Assembly: GCF_011074885.1 (NCBI RefSeq)
Contig: NC_054689.1
Span: 434,001 to 498,000, forward strand
From: Brettanomyces bruxellensis
Taxonomy: Eukaryota; Ascomycota; Pichiomycetes; Pichiales; Pichiaceae
Reading direction: 5' to 3'
Length of the DNA stretch: 64,000 nt
In this document: positions 9,501 through 18,373 of the stretch, piece by piece
How the letters are laid out: each line of letters starts with the position of its first letter
Position numbering within the stretch: the stretch's first letter is position 1
Notes under the pieces: generated by a model
The model's database searches: none
What the model was told of the DNA's origin: nothing
What the model saw: the letters and a program-made list of their open reading frames with translations, nothing else
Translations under genes and position numbers: made by a program

Positions 9501-10468
9501 AGGTACTCGATACCCACCGAGAGGTCTGCAATCACTTTAATGCACCGGAAAAGCCGCATTTCCTTCTCCAGCACGCAGTCGTAGTCCTCTGAGATGTTCG
9601 TGAACAGCTTTTTCGCCACGGGGAGGCTCTTTTGGTCCCGTTCCCGTGCTTCAGGGTCTACACCACCTCCGCTCGGAATTAGGGGGTATGTTTTGTACAA
9701 GTTGTTGAGCACGTTACAGAGGCAAAGCGCCCCCTCCTGCTCAAGGAACCGCCGCGTCCATGCGATCTCCTCCGAGCTCAAGCAGATGTCCAACTCCTTG
9801 AGCTGCTCAAGAGTGATTTCGTTGCTTATGAGCTGCTCCACGTAGAAATTCGGCTCCGACTGCTGTTTTTTCGGCCCTGCACCGGGTCCCTTCGACCGCC
9901 GGATCATGCCAGATGCAGAAACAGTCGACAGACGCGACGAAGAAGCCCGCTTTGTGTCCCTCTGCTGTTCCTGCTCCCTCATTTTCTCCTTTTTGAACTC
10001 CGCGAGCTTGTGCTGCCGGATAAGCATCCATTTCCGGTCCGGCGAGTAGTTCTCCATCTGCCGCCTCGCCTTTTCTGGAAGGTTCCCGAAATCCCGCGTC
10101 GCCATCACCTCGTTAAACATCCTCTCTATCTGCTCGGTCGAATCCGGGGGTTCCATGTGAAACTCGTCCGAGATCGTGTGCCGGTGCGATTTCTTGAACC
10201 CCGTCCCGGCAAGCTTCCGTGCGTGTTCCGACGGCAACGTGTAGACCGAGCTTCTTGCACTCCCCACCCCCTGTAATGCCTCATCCATCGATTCGGCATC
10301 CTGCGACACTTCTCGAGACCTACTTCTCGAAAAGAAACTCGTCCGTTGAGGCGAGCTCACTGCCGACGACGCCGACGAGATCGACCCGGTCCGCGTCGAT
10401 GCCTTTGCCCGGCTTGTGCGCCTCACTCCTCTCAGTGAGTCCATGAGTGACTCTCTTGAAGATTTCAT
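3512..10468 (-). CDS. BNI1: Bni1-like diaphanous-related formin
   Basis: This 2318-residue protein has the full formin order. A GBD/FH3 region spans roughly residues 95-560 (includes EEIAWTRRFLEQEGALCL near 229). A coiled coil follows at about 615-720. The FH1 polyproline region lies at about 1626-1706, with three proline blocks that would bind profilin-actin. The FH2 domain runs from about 1711 (KKKLKQLHWEKLED) to about 2125, followed by DAD-like segments near 2141 (EKFLKQLRQTGPLRSEP) and 2211. The tail resembles Bni1 rather than Bnr1. Formins nucleate and elongate unbranched actin cables for polarised growth and cytokinesis under Rho GTPase control. Between the coiled coil and FH1 lies about 800 residues of low-complexity Ser/Asp/Lys sequence, including ten consecutive His near residue 1100 encoded by mixed CAC/CAT codons. 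The 5' part is notably GC-rich. Start: ATG at 10468; a second Met nine codons in is possible. Confidence 0.95.
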   Translation of the reverse strand: MKSSRESLMDSLRGVRRTSRAKASTRTGSISSASSAVSSPQRTSFFSRSRSREVSQDAESMDEALQGVGSARSSVYTLPSEHARKLAGTGFKKSHRHTISDEFHMEPPDSTEQIERMFNEVMATRDFGNLPEKARRQMENYSPDRKWMLIRQHKLAEFKKEKMREQEQQRDTKRASSSRLSTVSASGMIRRSKGPGAGPKKQQSEPNFYVEQLISNEITLEQLKELDICLSSEEIAWTRRFLEQEGALCLCNVLNNLYKTYPLIPSGGGVDPEARERDQKSLPVAKKLFTNISEDYDCVLEKEMRLFRCIKVIADLSVGIEYLKKSGIFIQAIFGGLFSCKPQVRKWATDIIVYFYHKTDYGATIYRMMHEGLSINVHYRFLKALYARPDNSGGLDDRSRYILANGDAVKRFEVWIWGVGRLFSGRGRMGSKVGVYPEFRYSGTVSDGFLVEYALSTLLLMNTLVQRSQSLAERIQVRREFAGAGMKEAFESFRKLQSTDVDHSLASMEQAEQADQVELRQMEEFKNSNIDFNDPVSLFEAMWRKSRHTEAGRHLMSMMQTLFVSQSGSLTKADPASVQRSFKLVDNFVNNITLASGDDSTDMNISLNKLLSSYQSEEVARRAMAEAADVKKRLEQVEAEKANALQQLNEGSEGVIQQMKKEVSERDMLMRRLRQKVDERDKEVSELKWKRILDKHQQEMEMREMLLLLHSYQVQGRRGTALEASNSSSGSSGSSGSSLGPSSSSLAHPSNSRLSGRSPAVTELENRLKTKVGQSKLEARRLGSASVEPSAKLRDLRLKMDLLEREARDLENMDFEEFQEKIPEPPAKSDRQADLQTLAALRKKLDSLQMDANKVIKVQNDLSKQDAMKKKRFEALDRLSKLQRYAEDLRISELQKSPNAGKSHSLDPKLQKSNSRSARLRGELDSIEALCKNLKDTLTSEKSVSNVGISSGGVGAAPAARVQAATAKSGSAAAQTQVPTAQQLLSKFEDRYSRGRKAQPRVLPAIADVPGPDREAAQPFLGELQRTVARRGAIDDEGADAAVRTGGAKTGSRHAAVHTRPAHAPSSTLPANPALQPTVKPASSRPAKLKRITSSQSDSHHHHHHHHHHRKDGKSRTKHISSHHHYVDGSVSVDSFDANVSSSRDSIGSHRTSAGSGGRLSTASTYTGEESIAETEQGVNGVSADGSRSGRVVSSSSTVENKVNARPNYNEVTVHTSGKISERRRGGEREYIGSEREDTGGIEKKHTGSMEEGNGSLEKDGGKSIESTEIAERPAYAASVHSSVSRSLSHTKSASRNSNTSQRQAGRNFEGDEGGEVNVRHESINYGSRRASKKLSVISMGSGRRSNVSSMMSGDDEMMSAEEYDDDDDDVEIESAEMASMERGSVRVRSVDVRDASSYKEGAESRDRDEADGSVDTTFMGSASRNVFKDNASQDDTCTESASKDISPIKRRHIPRRKKIASNIEVESSDFDTSEDVFSDAEESVSSRKKAFTGSPSKATLGKNLSNSVKLVKSVPAPPPLPPSLSPVVEQVEEMPERTFRQIVERHVEETQIDGEESEEEAGANKYESNAAGEEMSVKEVKVRVEITDTKHEINANKAVDEIGADDKTIDKLKSKDVEHPEAPKDAKEDKAVPIPPPPPPPPPLPPAFAAKSKSPVSPAAPPPPPLPTSLTSSAASSAASTPVPPPPPLPISSTPTPVPSPIMPVGPFDMLPRPKKKLKQLHWEKLEDTEDSFWANMGSEEIARRLLQSGVFDEIEVIFAAREAKKIAKRRKEEENKITFLKTDVSQQFGICLHSFYMLSDYNVVLKILHCDEEVLSKPALLEFLAKPELNEISVNLTKNFDPYSTDWQSGQPQKPDKDPAELARADRIYVELIYNLHHYWRSRMRALNAMLNYERDYDDLVHRLEQIDTALDGLEKSDTLRRVFDIILVVGNYMNDTSKQAMGFKLSSLQRLNFLKDDKNALSFLHYVERIIHKNYPELETFVQDLKPTIIASKISIEQIKKDCNIFVSTVKNIDSSLQNGNLSNPDKFHPEDKFLKVVLRRLPNARSKATLLDDRAKIILDRFDQTMRYFGEDPQSDEFTRNSFFSKFSDFLKSFKKAGEENRELEERNRLYEISMQRFNEQKQKQEKQEKQESKSGSSDMEKFLKQLRQTGPLRSEPTSAKIKEWAKKHSARKKQAESSSSAKSKSNEASDDEPAAELPQEDKEEENIRNRTHDLLMKISQQSKEGSSSLSSPLSASTGDLTFHLGDFKLSDRMKKRLQQASRSSSVTSLDMDSLSRSGSYYTSKTRLQSGSTPSLAEKSEDESANEANDTVTG

Positions 10469-12223
10469 CTTTCTTTCCCTTTCCTTTCAATATCTATATA
10501 TGCTGTTCTGTGCCACTAACTGCGGCCTCAACGCCGATATGACGCCTCTTTGCAAGCTTTAGTGGGTTGTTTCCTCTGTTTCACCTCCTCTGCTTGCAGA
10601 TTCGAGCCTATTATCACCTTTCTAATCGTGCTTGTGCAAAAACTGGCTTGTTCTGCACCCCGGCCTGCTGGTAATGATAACTGGGAATTCACACGCTTCA
10701 GACACTAAATAAAATGCCGGTATCTGATATATGCCCGCGTACAAAGATCCAGATACCCCCCTACACCAAAGTAAAGGTATGCTTAAGCTGCTCTGATAAC
10801 TGTGGCAACAATATTAGATGCCTGTGCTCTCCGTATCTCTCTGCTTTAAGCTTTATCTGGAAGCTAACTTTCCCGCTGTAAAATATGGAATTGCCCGTGC
10901 ACGATGCTCTTGTACGCACAGTCCAACTCTTTTGTATTGGTTGTCTAGAATGCAATCCGAATTGCTGGCCCACAAATCTGTTTCTTGCACTTAGATCTGC
11001 ATCTCAAAACATTAGACCTGGTTTATGTCAAGCGCTCTGGGCCCACGAAAAAATAAGAAAAATAAAATAAAATAAAAAATAAAAAAAGTGCTAGAAGAGG
11101 AATTTCGGATAGAACCACTAGTGCAGGTTGGAGCACAGGAAAAGTGGTTAACAAAAAAGCACAAAATAACAAGTGCATAAAATCGGTGAAAACGCGAAAC
11201 ACAAATTAGGCGCGAATCAAAATATTTCTTCCTCCCCGATATCTCGATAAATCACAATAAAGCACTTACTGGCGTTAATAGCAGGCACTTGAGGTTTCAA
11301 GTCCCAGCGTGAATCAGTGTTGATCTTCATTCAACGCATCATGCAACCACTCAACCTATAATAAAGCGAAATGATGCTGCTTTTACCGTTGTAATTCCCA
11401 TCTTTGTGGAATTCATCAATGATCTTTCCGCAGATCATGCACTGCCAACAACTCAAAAGCTTTTTATGTAGAATGTAGTAAGGTATTTAATTACGACGTC
11501 CAAATTAATTCATGCGCAATAATAATTTTAAAATCGTGTCATCCGGTCACCGTTCTTATTGCTTTGTTATGATTCTTTCTTTTTCTCTCTTTTCTCTTTT
11601 AGTCCGCTTCGCTGGCGGTTGTTCTATTATTGTTATTTTTTGGATTCCAGCATTCTCGCATTTTTTCTTGTTACCTGGAGTTGCTATTTAATTGGCCAAT
11701 CGGTACCTTAAATGTTTTCAGCTATGATATAATCAACTACGCTATGCTATGTCTATATCATATTATTCTCTTACTTTCTGCCCATCCAAATTGTTAATCA
11801 TACAAATGCATAAAATGTTTGAATATTACTACTTGTATCCATCACCTTTTATTGTTGCTAATTCATCTTCTTATTCATCCTTCACCTTTTTATTCTTCCT
11901 CCACCTTTTTATTCTTTCTCCACCTTTTTATTCTGAAATTCATCATTGCACATCTGATAGTATTGCGAGTAATATTATTATATAACCACCGTACTTTCCA
12001 TTTTCCTTCCTTTATATCCAGGAAATATTCACTGTCCTTTTTTTTATCGCGAGACCTTCATTCTTCATATTTTTTTCAGTCGCCTTATCTACTCCGCGCG
12101 TTTCACATGATTTTCCTCATGACATGTTCTCTCATATACAAAACTACTATACGTGATAAATTCCGGTATTACCAACGCTGCACATTAATGCAGGTAAATC
12201 CTCAGTGTCCAGGTTGAGCCAGA
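10469..12223. promoter_or_regulatory. Long divergent intergenic region BNI1 / AVT2
   Basis: No gene is supported in this 1.75 kb. Two CGCGAA elements lie close together: ACGCGAAA at 11192-11199 and CGCGAAT at 11211-11217. A 19-nt unit is repeated three times at 11878-11934, just upstream of AVT2. Open frames over 11749-12217 are T-rich, run through that repeat and have no recognisable content. Confidence 0.45.
11878..11934. repeat. 3 x 19-nt tandem repeat
   Basis: Three head-to-tail copies of a pyrimidine-rich 19-nt unit that ends in CACCTTTTTATTCT, with differences only at the first few positions. It lies about 290 bp upstream of the AVT2 start. No function is evident. Confidence 0.85.
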
Positions 12224-13774
12224 ATGTCGAAAAGGTACAGCTCATTGAATGGTTCTCCTTTGGACCGTGATAATGATCTCAATCAGAATAATAAAGATGA
12301 CATCATCTTTGAGCAGGACTCGGATAGCTTTAACAACGATGTTTTTCAACCACAGGCCTCTTTGGATGATATGGAATCGCTTGGGTATGATGAGGGAGCT
12401 TTGGATGATGAAGAAATGGATTATGAGGGAACTTTGAATGATGCCGTTTCAAACGAAACAACAGACGTAAACTCACCTTTGGCCAGTATCATTAAGGAAC
12501 CGAGAGGAACTCTGAAAGCAGCTTTTTTCAACATGACAAACTCGATTGTTGGAGCGGGAATCGTCGGAATTCCAATGGCATTCAGATCAATGGGATTTTT
12601 TTCAGGTGTGCTCCTGTTGATGGTCTTAGCTGCTGTTAATGACTGGACGCTAAGATTGATTATCCTAAATACAAAACTTTCCGGCGGAAAAACGTACACC
12701 AGTTTTGTTTCAAGGACATATGGGACTTTTGGAAGAGTCGTTGTGTTGCTCGCACAAGGATTTTTTGCATTTGGAGGAAGTGTCGGCTTTGCTGTCATTA
12801 TTGGTGATAGTATTCCACATGTACTCCGGAGTATATTCTCCGATGCAGTTGATGATTCCAAGATATTGGATTTTTTGTTCAGCCGGAATCCTGTGATTGT
12901 GTTTTGCATCACCTTCATATCCTACCCACTCTCGCTCACTAGGGACATCTCGAAGCTCGCAAAGGCAAGCGGACTAGCACTAATCAGCATGCTTGTCATC
13001 ATCACCATCGTTCTTGTTAGAGGACCTTCTGTGTCTGACTCTATGCGTGGCTCAATCAAGGGTTCCGCGTGGTTTTTACAACCAGACATTTTTCAAGGCA
13101 TAAGTGTGATTTCGTTTGCCATGGTTTGTCATCACAATACCACGTTTATTTACGATTCGATCAGGAAGCCCACTTTGGACCGTTTTAATGCCGTTACGCA
13201 TCTTTCTTGCATCGTTTCAACCATATTATGTGCTTTACTCGGCATCTCCGGGTACCTCATCTTCGGCAATAAGACTAAGGGTAATATCTTGAACAACTTT
13301 CCCACAAATGATCCCGCAATCAATGTTGCACGATTCTGCTTTGGCCTCAACATGTTGACCACCTTTCCGCTTGAAATATATGTCGTTCGTGAAGTTTTCA
13401 AACAACTTATAGCTATATATCACGACGAATCCGTAGATGGCACAGAATCCGATTCTGTTTCTTTGAAAGACCTTACCACATTCCAACACTTTGTCATTAC
13501 ATCAATAGTTTCATTCCTTCCTATGATCATTTCACTCTTTACCTGCAACTTGGGTGCAGTCTTGGAATTGGTTGGTGCCACCTCCGGCTCAATTATTGCA
13601 TACATTTTCCCACCTCTTTGCTACGATAAGATGACAAAATTCGGAAAGTCGAAGCTGAAAAGAGCCCCACTAATGATCTGTGTGGTATTTGGCTTTGTAT
13701 TGATGATTGTGTCATCTACTCAAACTATTGCCGACTCTTTAACCGGGAAACATGGAAATCATTGCGTGGAATGA
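12224..13774 (+). CDS. AVT2: Avt2-like vacuolar/organellar neutral amino acid transporter
   Basis: The protein has 516 residues. Residues 1-105 are acidic and hydrophilic, probably cytosolic. The transmembrane core follows and opens with the AAAP-family signature NSIVGAGIVGIPMAF and then WTLRLIILN. About eleven hydrophobic helices follow, with charged loops and a short C-terminal tail. This pattern is that of the SLC38/AVT group, and the NSIVGAGI...DWTL region most resembles Avt2. The group moves amino acids across vacuolar or related membranes, driven by protons. The exact substrate and membrane cannot be read from sequence. The start is the first ATG of the frame. It ends 134 bp before the convergent TOF1 stop. 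Confidence 0.85.
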   Translation: MSKRYSSLNGSPLDRDNDLNQNNKDDIIFEQDSDSFNNDVFQPQASLDDMESLGYDEGALDDEEMDYEGTLNDAVSNETTDVNSPLASIIKEPRGTLKAAFFNMTNSIVGAGIVGIPMAFRSMGFFSGVLLLMVLAAVNDWTLRLIILNTKLSGGKTYTSFVSRTYGTFGRVVVLLAQGFFAFGGSVGFAVIIGDSIPHVLRSIFSDAVDDSKILDFLFSRNPVIVFCITFISYPLSLTRDISKLAKASGLALISMLVIITIVLVRGPSVSDSMRGSIKGSAWFLQPDIFQGISVISFAMVCHHNTTFIYDSIRKPTLDRFNAVTHLSCIVSTILCALLGISGYLIFGNKTKGNILNNFPTNDPAINVARFCFGLNMLTTFPLEIYVVREVFKQLIAIYHDESVDGTESDSVSLKDLTTFQHFVITSIVSFLPMIISLFTCNLGAVLELVGATSGSIIAYIFPPLCYDKMTKFGKSKLKRAPLMICVVFGFVLMIVSSTQTIADSLTGKHGNHCVE

Positions 13775-13908
13775 CTTGTATGCTTTATTTTTCGCACATA
13801 CTATTATACTATCAGTCACTAGGCTGGTTTCTTTATATACATTATATTATTTGGTTGTAATTAATGCAATCATCGTTTACTCAAAGTATGAGATAGTTGT
13901 TTAGCCCC

Positions 13909-16900
13909 TTAGTCTTCATCTTCACTGTCCATAATAACAGCTCTTTTTCTCTTGCTTTCAGGATTTATATGCTGTTCTGTACCTCCTTCGTTATCTATGC
14001 TATTTTCTGGGTGTTTTTCCTTGGTAGTATCATTACTATTGATGTTATCCCCATCTTCATTTTCATCTATATCTTCTTCATCTATATCTTTCTCTTCTTC
14101 ATCTCTCTCTTCTTCATCTTTCTCTTCTTCACCTCTATCTTTCCCATTTTCATCTCCTTCCTCAAACTTTTCATCCGTCACACCTGCATTTTTGATCTCT
14201 ACTTCATCTGCATCATTTCCACCAATTGGCTCCTCTGGATCCGAATCAGACTCCTCAGATGAATCACTGATATCCATGTTTCCTTCACTAGTGTGTGTCT
14301 TTCTTTCTTCAGTTGTTGGTCCAGTCTCAGGATGGAAAACTTTCATATACTGTTCCGGTGTTAATGGTTTATCACTATTCTCATGCACAAGTTCAAGCAA
14401 CCTCTTTTCCTTATCGTAGAATTGCTGCTCTTGCTCCTCATCGATATCATCGTCATCCGAATCAACGTACTTGCTTGAAAGATGCTTCTTCGCTTCCTCT
14501 TTCTTACTCTCTCTTTGCTTTTTTCTCTTAGAAGAATGCTTGTGGCCATGCTTGTGCTTTTTGTGTCTCTGATTATTCTTACTTCTATTCTCAAAACGTA
14601 TTGGATCATCATCCTCAGGATCACGACTTCTTTTCCTTGCCTTTCTCTTTCTGATTGCCTGTCCCTTGACACGCTTCTCATTTGCTTCAAGTCGTGCCTC
14701 AAGCATATCCAAATTATCCGGAGCAAACTGGGAATCAGATCCTAAATCATCGAAACCTGTTTCTTCTTCTTCTTCGTCTCCTGAGGCATCCGCATGTTTG
14801 CCTTCTGTTTCCTCTCCTCCTTCCCTTTCTAACTCATCAGCTTCCTTTTCAGTCACTCCGGTAGTTTGAACAACAGTAGTACTGGCTTTGTTAACTAGCC
14901 CTGGATCCTTAGGTATGAGTTTTCCCTCAATCTCAAAACTTTCCATCGGATTTTGGATTGTCACATCCATGAAGTCAACTGTCTCTTTGAGTTTGCTGTC
15001 TGTTGTTTGTGCAGAAAGATACCTGCCAATAAATCCTATCGACTCAAGTAAAAGTCTCAAAGTTGCATCCTTCTTCTGCTCTCTTACATACGATTCTGGG
15101 ATTTCAAGTCGACCTGGAAGCTTCACAGGTGAACTTGGAATGTTAGTAGCTTCTCCTCCATCTGGCGATATGCTATCCTCTGCTTTTTGCTTCTTTTCCA
15201 AGTATTCACCCATGATTTTGACCAATTTCTGACACAAACTTGTCTTGTCCATATAACATAACTGACTCACTAAAATCGAGATCTTGTACGAGTATGACAT
15301 GTCTGGATAGGCAAAGATCAAGTCAGGTGCCCGGTTCTGCATCTGCTTTTCATGAACTGATGTAAGATCTCCTCCTAAAAGATACATCCGCACATCTGGG
15401 TCATGCTCCTGATGAAATGTAATAGCCTCAAGCAATATGGAAGAACTGTGGTGATGGAGCTTTTGCAAAATACGCATGTAATAACTTAACATTTTAGAAA
15501 GAGTCTTCGTTGTTTTATGCGAGTAGTGTTTCCTCTTTATGTCATGCATCGTAAGCATGAAGTCTAGTCTCACTAGCTTTAGAAAGTGCTCGTTCCATTT
15601 CAATAAAAGCCGACTGAAATACGATATGCAGTTTTTCACTTGCTCTTCGTTCAACTCCTCAAACCTGGAAAATACCCACACAAACGTGTTCACAACGCTT
15701 TCATGGAAAAGTCTCTCCTCAAATGCACTGTATCTGTTTTTATCTAAAACTTGAAACCTTTTCAATTTGTTAGGTGAATTGATGTCAAAATCATCTTCCT
15801 CGTCTGATTCTGAAACAGTGGCCTCGTGGTTCTCTGTATAAAATCTCTTTCGGCTTTGTCGCACCTTCTTTGCCAACACAATTGGCACTTTAAGATGTGA
15901 TAGATAGTGTAGAGTCTTTAATAGAACATGTGTAAAGTCAGTCATGTCTACGGCATACCGTAAAGACACTTTCTGTGCATCTTGTGGAATCCTGAAAAGA
16001 ATGTCAATCACATCTTCATTTGCAAAAATGTTTCTAAGAACTGATTCTGAAAGAGAAATGTACTCCTCGAGTTCTTCTTTATCCTTGGCTTCTAATGAGT
16101 CTGTTTCCGCATTTTCCAGCATATGAATCTCTATAACCGTCGTAAGAATTTGCTTAAAGCAGTCTGTGCCTGCATCCAAAAGATTATATTCCCTGCTTTG
16201 CGAATAACGTGGAAGGCTTCCAACTAAAAGCAACCTGATCATTTGTTCTTCAAAGCAAACCATTATAAATCCATAACGCTTGAAAAAAGGTTGATCCTTA
16301 CCCATTTTTCTCCTCAAGACAGACTCAAACTTGAGTATCCAGGATATCAAATAGAAAAAGTGGAACTCCGTGAAGGCACCCAGTCTGGCACTGCTTGAAG
16401 TGGCAATCCTCCTCATTTCTGTAACTAAAACAGTAAATCCAGCCTCTGTAAAGTCAGAACAAAATTGCTTGAGTATTCCGGCAGCCTGTGAAGAAAAGAT
16501 GTTCTGATTTTCTCCATCCAAACTAGTATCAAAGTCCGATTTTGTGCTTTCTTTGTTTCTGTTTGCAAATCTTGTTGCAGCAATCTTTTTCGATGCACGA
16601 GCATCCAGCTCTTCCAAAGGATCTGTGTACAAGAAGCCACTTTGTGTACCAACAGTCAAGGAATCATCGTTGTTTCCATCCTTGATGCTGAGCAATGTTC
16701 CAAAGTTGGCATGTCTAGTCATGTTGTTACCAAAAAAGCTCTGCTTTATCTGCTTTTCTTTGCCAATAAGATCAGCCAATTCTTCACCGGTTTGTGTTTT
16801 CTGTCCATTGCTGGAAGTGCTTTTATCAGCTTCTGATTCTATCTTCTCCATGTTGAAGACTCCGTCAACATCCACACGATAGATTAAATAAAAGTATATG

Positions 16901-17883
16901 TCAAGGCAAACATCGCATAAAACATCAGTATCGAACTCAGAGCCCAAGCCTGCCGTTATGGTTTGAACAAACATAAGCACCTTGTTTTTGCTGAACTTCT
17001 GAATCAAGTTATCGTACGAGATATCTTCTTTGGAAATTCCAGGCGGCATATTATCGACCACCTGCTGCGTTTTGGATGAGGACTTGTTTCTGGAGATGGT
17101 GAAGTTCGCAGGAGCAATTCTTATAATGTTTCGTATGAAATGCAAGCAGAGATTCAATATGATTGTGTCTCTGTTTGTCCGTTGGTCCCTAGGCAGTTGC
17201 ATTATTGGTAATGCTATTCGCACTACAGCTCTCAAGCACCGTCCATTTTCATAGTTTAGAATTCTTTCCTTGCACTTGACATGCTCTTTTTTCAACTGGA
17301 CGTATAGATTGATCATTGGTGACGGTGCTGTCTCCATATCTAACACCAATGGCTTGGTAAGTGAAACCATCAACTCAAGTGCAGTAAGCACAACACTTTG
17401 CATATATGTCTTATTTGAGGCAATAGTTCTGTGCGGGACTTGTATCAAGATCGGAATTAAGTCATTCTCCACGAGGGAGTTCTCGTGACAAGCTGCTGCA
17501 ACATGCCATGTATCGGTTGCATCATCAACTGCATGAATCCACCTCTTAATGTCTTTTAGGCACGCTAAACAGTCCACACCTAGTATGTAAGTCTTTTTAG
17601 TGCCGGATGTCGCGTCAACACCACCGACCGCTGAGCAAAGAAGTAAGATCTGTGATTGAAGAGTCTGTTCTGCTGCTGAAAGGACTTTTGCTGACTTCTG
17701 GTAGCTCTTCAACTTCAGAAATGCATCATTTTGATCTAATTCGTCCGGTTCTTCTACACTTTCTTCCTCGGCCCCATATTTCATGCTTGGTTCGTCATCT
17801 TGTTCCACCTCTGAGATTGGTGTATCCTCTCTTTCTCGTTCGAGCTCCTCCTCTATGTCAATATCTGGAGAGCTGTCTGTCAT
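13909..17883 (-). CDS. TOF1: Tof1/Timeless replication fork protection protein
   Basis: The protein has 1324 residues from the ATG at 17883; the frame continues three codons upstream to a TTG, which is unlikely to initiate. The N-terminal Timeless domain begins near residue 40 (LQSQILLLCSAVGG, then LGVDCLACLKDIKRWIHAVDD) and extends through roughly residue 350. A second conserved block (NRYSAFEERLFHESVVNTFVWVFSRFEEL) lies in the middle. The C-terminal third is highly charged, with KKHKHGHKHSSKRKK and long Asp/Glu stretches. Tof1 works with Csm3 and Mrc1 to pause and stabilise replication forks and to signal to the S-phase checkpoint. The region upstream carries three CGCGAAA elements, which fits periodic G1/S expression. 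Confidence 0.93.
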   Translation of the reverse strand: MTDSSPDIDIEEELEREREDTPISEVEQDDEPSMKYGAEEESVEEPDELDQNDAFLKLKSYQKSAKVLSAAEQTLQSQILLLCSAVGGVDATSGTKKTYILGVDCLACLKDIKRWIHAVDDATDTWHVAAACHENSLVENDLIPILIQVPHRTIASNKTYMQSVVLTALELMVSLTKPLVLDMETAPSPMINLYVQLKKEHVKCKERILNYENGRCLRAVVRIALPIMQLPRDQRTNRDTIILNLCLHFIRNIIRIAPANFTISRNKSSSKTQQVVDNMPPGISKEDISYDNLIQKFSKNKVLMFVQTITAGLGSEFDTDVLCDVCLDIYFYLIYRVDVDGVFNMEKIESEADKSTSSNGQKTQTGEELADLIGKEKQIKQSFFGNNMTRHANFGTLLSIKDGNNDDSLTVGTQSGFLYTDPLEELDARASKKIAATRFANRNKESTKSDFDTSLDGENQNIFSSQAAGILKQFCSDFTEAGFTVLVTEMRRIATSSSARLGAFTEFHFFYLISWILKFESVLRRKMGKDQPFFKRYGFIMVCFEEQMIRLLLVGSLPRYSQSREYNLLDAGTDCFKQILTTVIEIHMLENAETDSLEAKDKEELEEYISLSESVLRNIFANEDVIDILFRIPQDAQKVSLRYAVDMTDFTHVLLKTLHYLSHLKVPIVLAKKVRQSRKRFYTENHEATVSESDEEDDFDINSPNKLKRFQVLDKNRYSAFEERLFHESVVNTFVWVFSRFEELNEEQVKNCISYFSRLLLKWNEHFLKLVRLDFMLTMHDIKRKHYSHKTTKTLSKMLSYYMRILQKLHHHSSSILLEAITFHQEHDPDVRMYLLGGDLTSVHEKQMQNRAPDLIFAYPDMSYSYKISILVSQLCYMDKTSLCQKLVKIMGEYLEKKQKAEDSISPDGGEATNIPSSPVKLPGRLEIPESYVREQKKDATLRLLLESIGFIGRYLSAQTTDSKLKETVDFMDVTIQNPMESFEIEGKLIPKDPGLVNKASTTVVQTTGVTEKEADELEREGGEETEGKHADASGDEEEEETGFDDLGSDSQFAPDNLDMLEARLEANEKRVKGQAIRKRKARKRSRDPEDDDPIRFENRSKNNQRHKKHKHGHKHSSKRKKQRESKKEEAKKHLSSKYVDSDDDDIDEEQEQQFYDKEKRLLELVHENSDKPLTPEQYMKVFHPETGPTTEERKTHTSEGNMDISDSSEESDSDPEEPIGGNDADEVEIKNAGVTDEKFEEGDENGKDRGEEEKDEEERDEEEKDIDEEDIDENEDGDNINSNDTTKEKHPENSIDNEGGTEQHINPESKRKRAVIMDSEDED

Positions 17884-18373
17884 TCTTATCAAAGTTTAAT
17901 GGCTTACTTGCTTGATTTTTATAAATGATTAGTGCACCTCCAAAGCCAATGTTCCGACAACGCCAACTAATATGACAAACTTGATATAAAATAAGGAGAT
18001 GTCTATTTTCTCCCAGTACAGATTCCACTTTAAATGATACTTTAATTATCCTCGAAACTACTGATACTACTTGAAACTTCTTGAGCTATAGTACCGGCAG
18101 GCTCGATTCAGTATGACGCGAAAAATAAAATAAATTATATCTGCCAGAGACGCGAAATATTCATTTTATGTGATCTGCGATGTTCTTTCTCGCGAAACAT
18201 ATTTTCTGACTGTTTTTCCGTTCTGCCATATTTCACTCGAATACATTATATTGCACTATTTACAACCATTTACATAACCATGCTAATTAATACCTATTCC
18301 AACCCATATTTTGCCTTTACCCTGCTATATTTTGCATACTCCCACCTGTATTCCGTCTCTATCTTTTGGCTAT
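17884..18373. promoter_or_regulatory. Intergenic region upstream of TOF1 with MBF-like site cluster
   Basis: It lies between the TOF1 start and the ATG4 stop, both on the minus strand, so it acts as TOF1 promoter. Three CGCGAAA elements in the same orientation are at 18117-18123, 18151-18157 and 18191-18197. The first two are preceded by A, giving ACGCGAAA. They sit about 235-315 bp upstream of the TOF1 start. ACGCG-type elements are known binding sites of the G1/S factor MBF. Confidence 0.6.
18116..18197 (+). promoter_or_regulatory. Cluster of three CGCGAAA (MBF-like) elements
   Basis: Sites at 18117-18123, 18151-18157 and 18191-18197, all in the same orientation. Start-to-start distances are 34 and 40 bp. 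The first two read ACGCGAAA. They lie upstream of TOF1, an S-phase gene in yeast. Confidence 0.55.

Noticed and set aside
11281..11340. Possible tRNA T-arm (GGTTTCAAGTCCC)
   Set aside because: The stem does not pair and no anticodon arm or acceptor stem is found around it.
11749..12217. Plus-strand frames upstream of AVT2
   Set aside because: They run through T-rich tandem repeats and lack any recognisable content.
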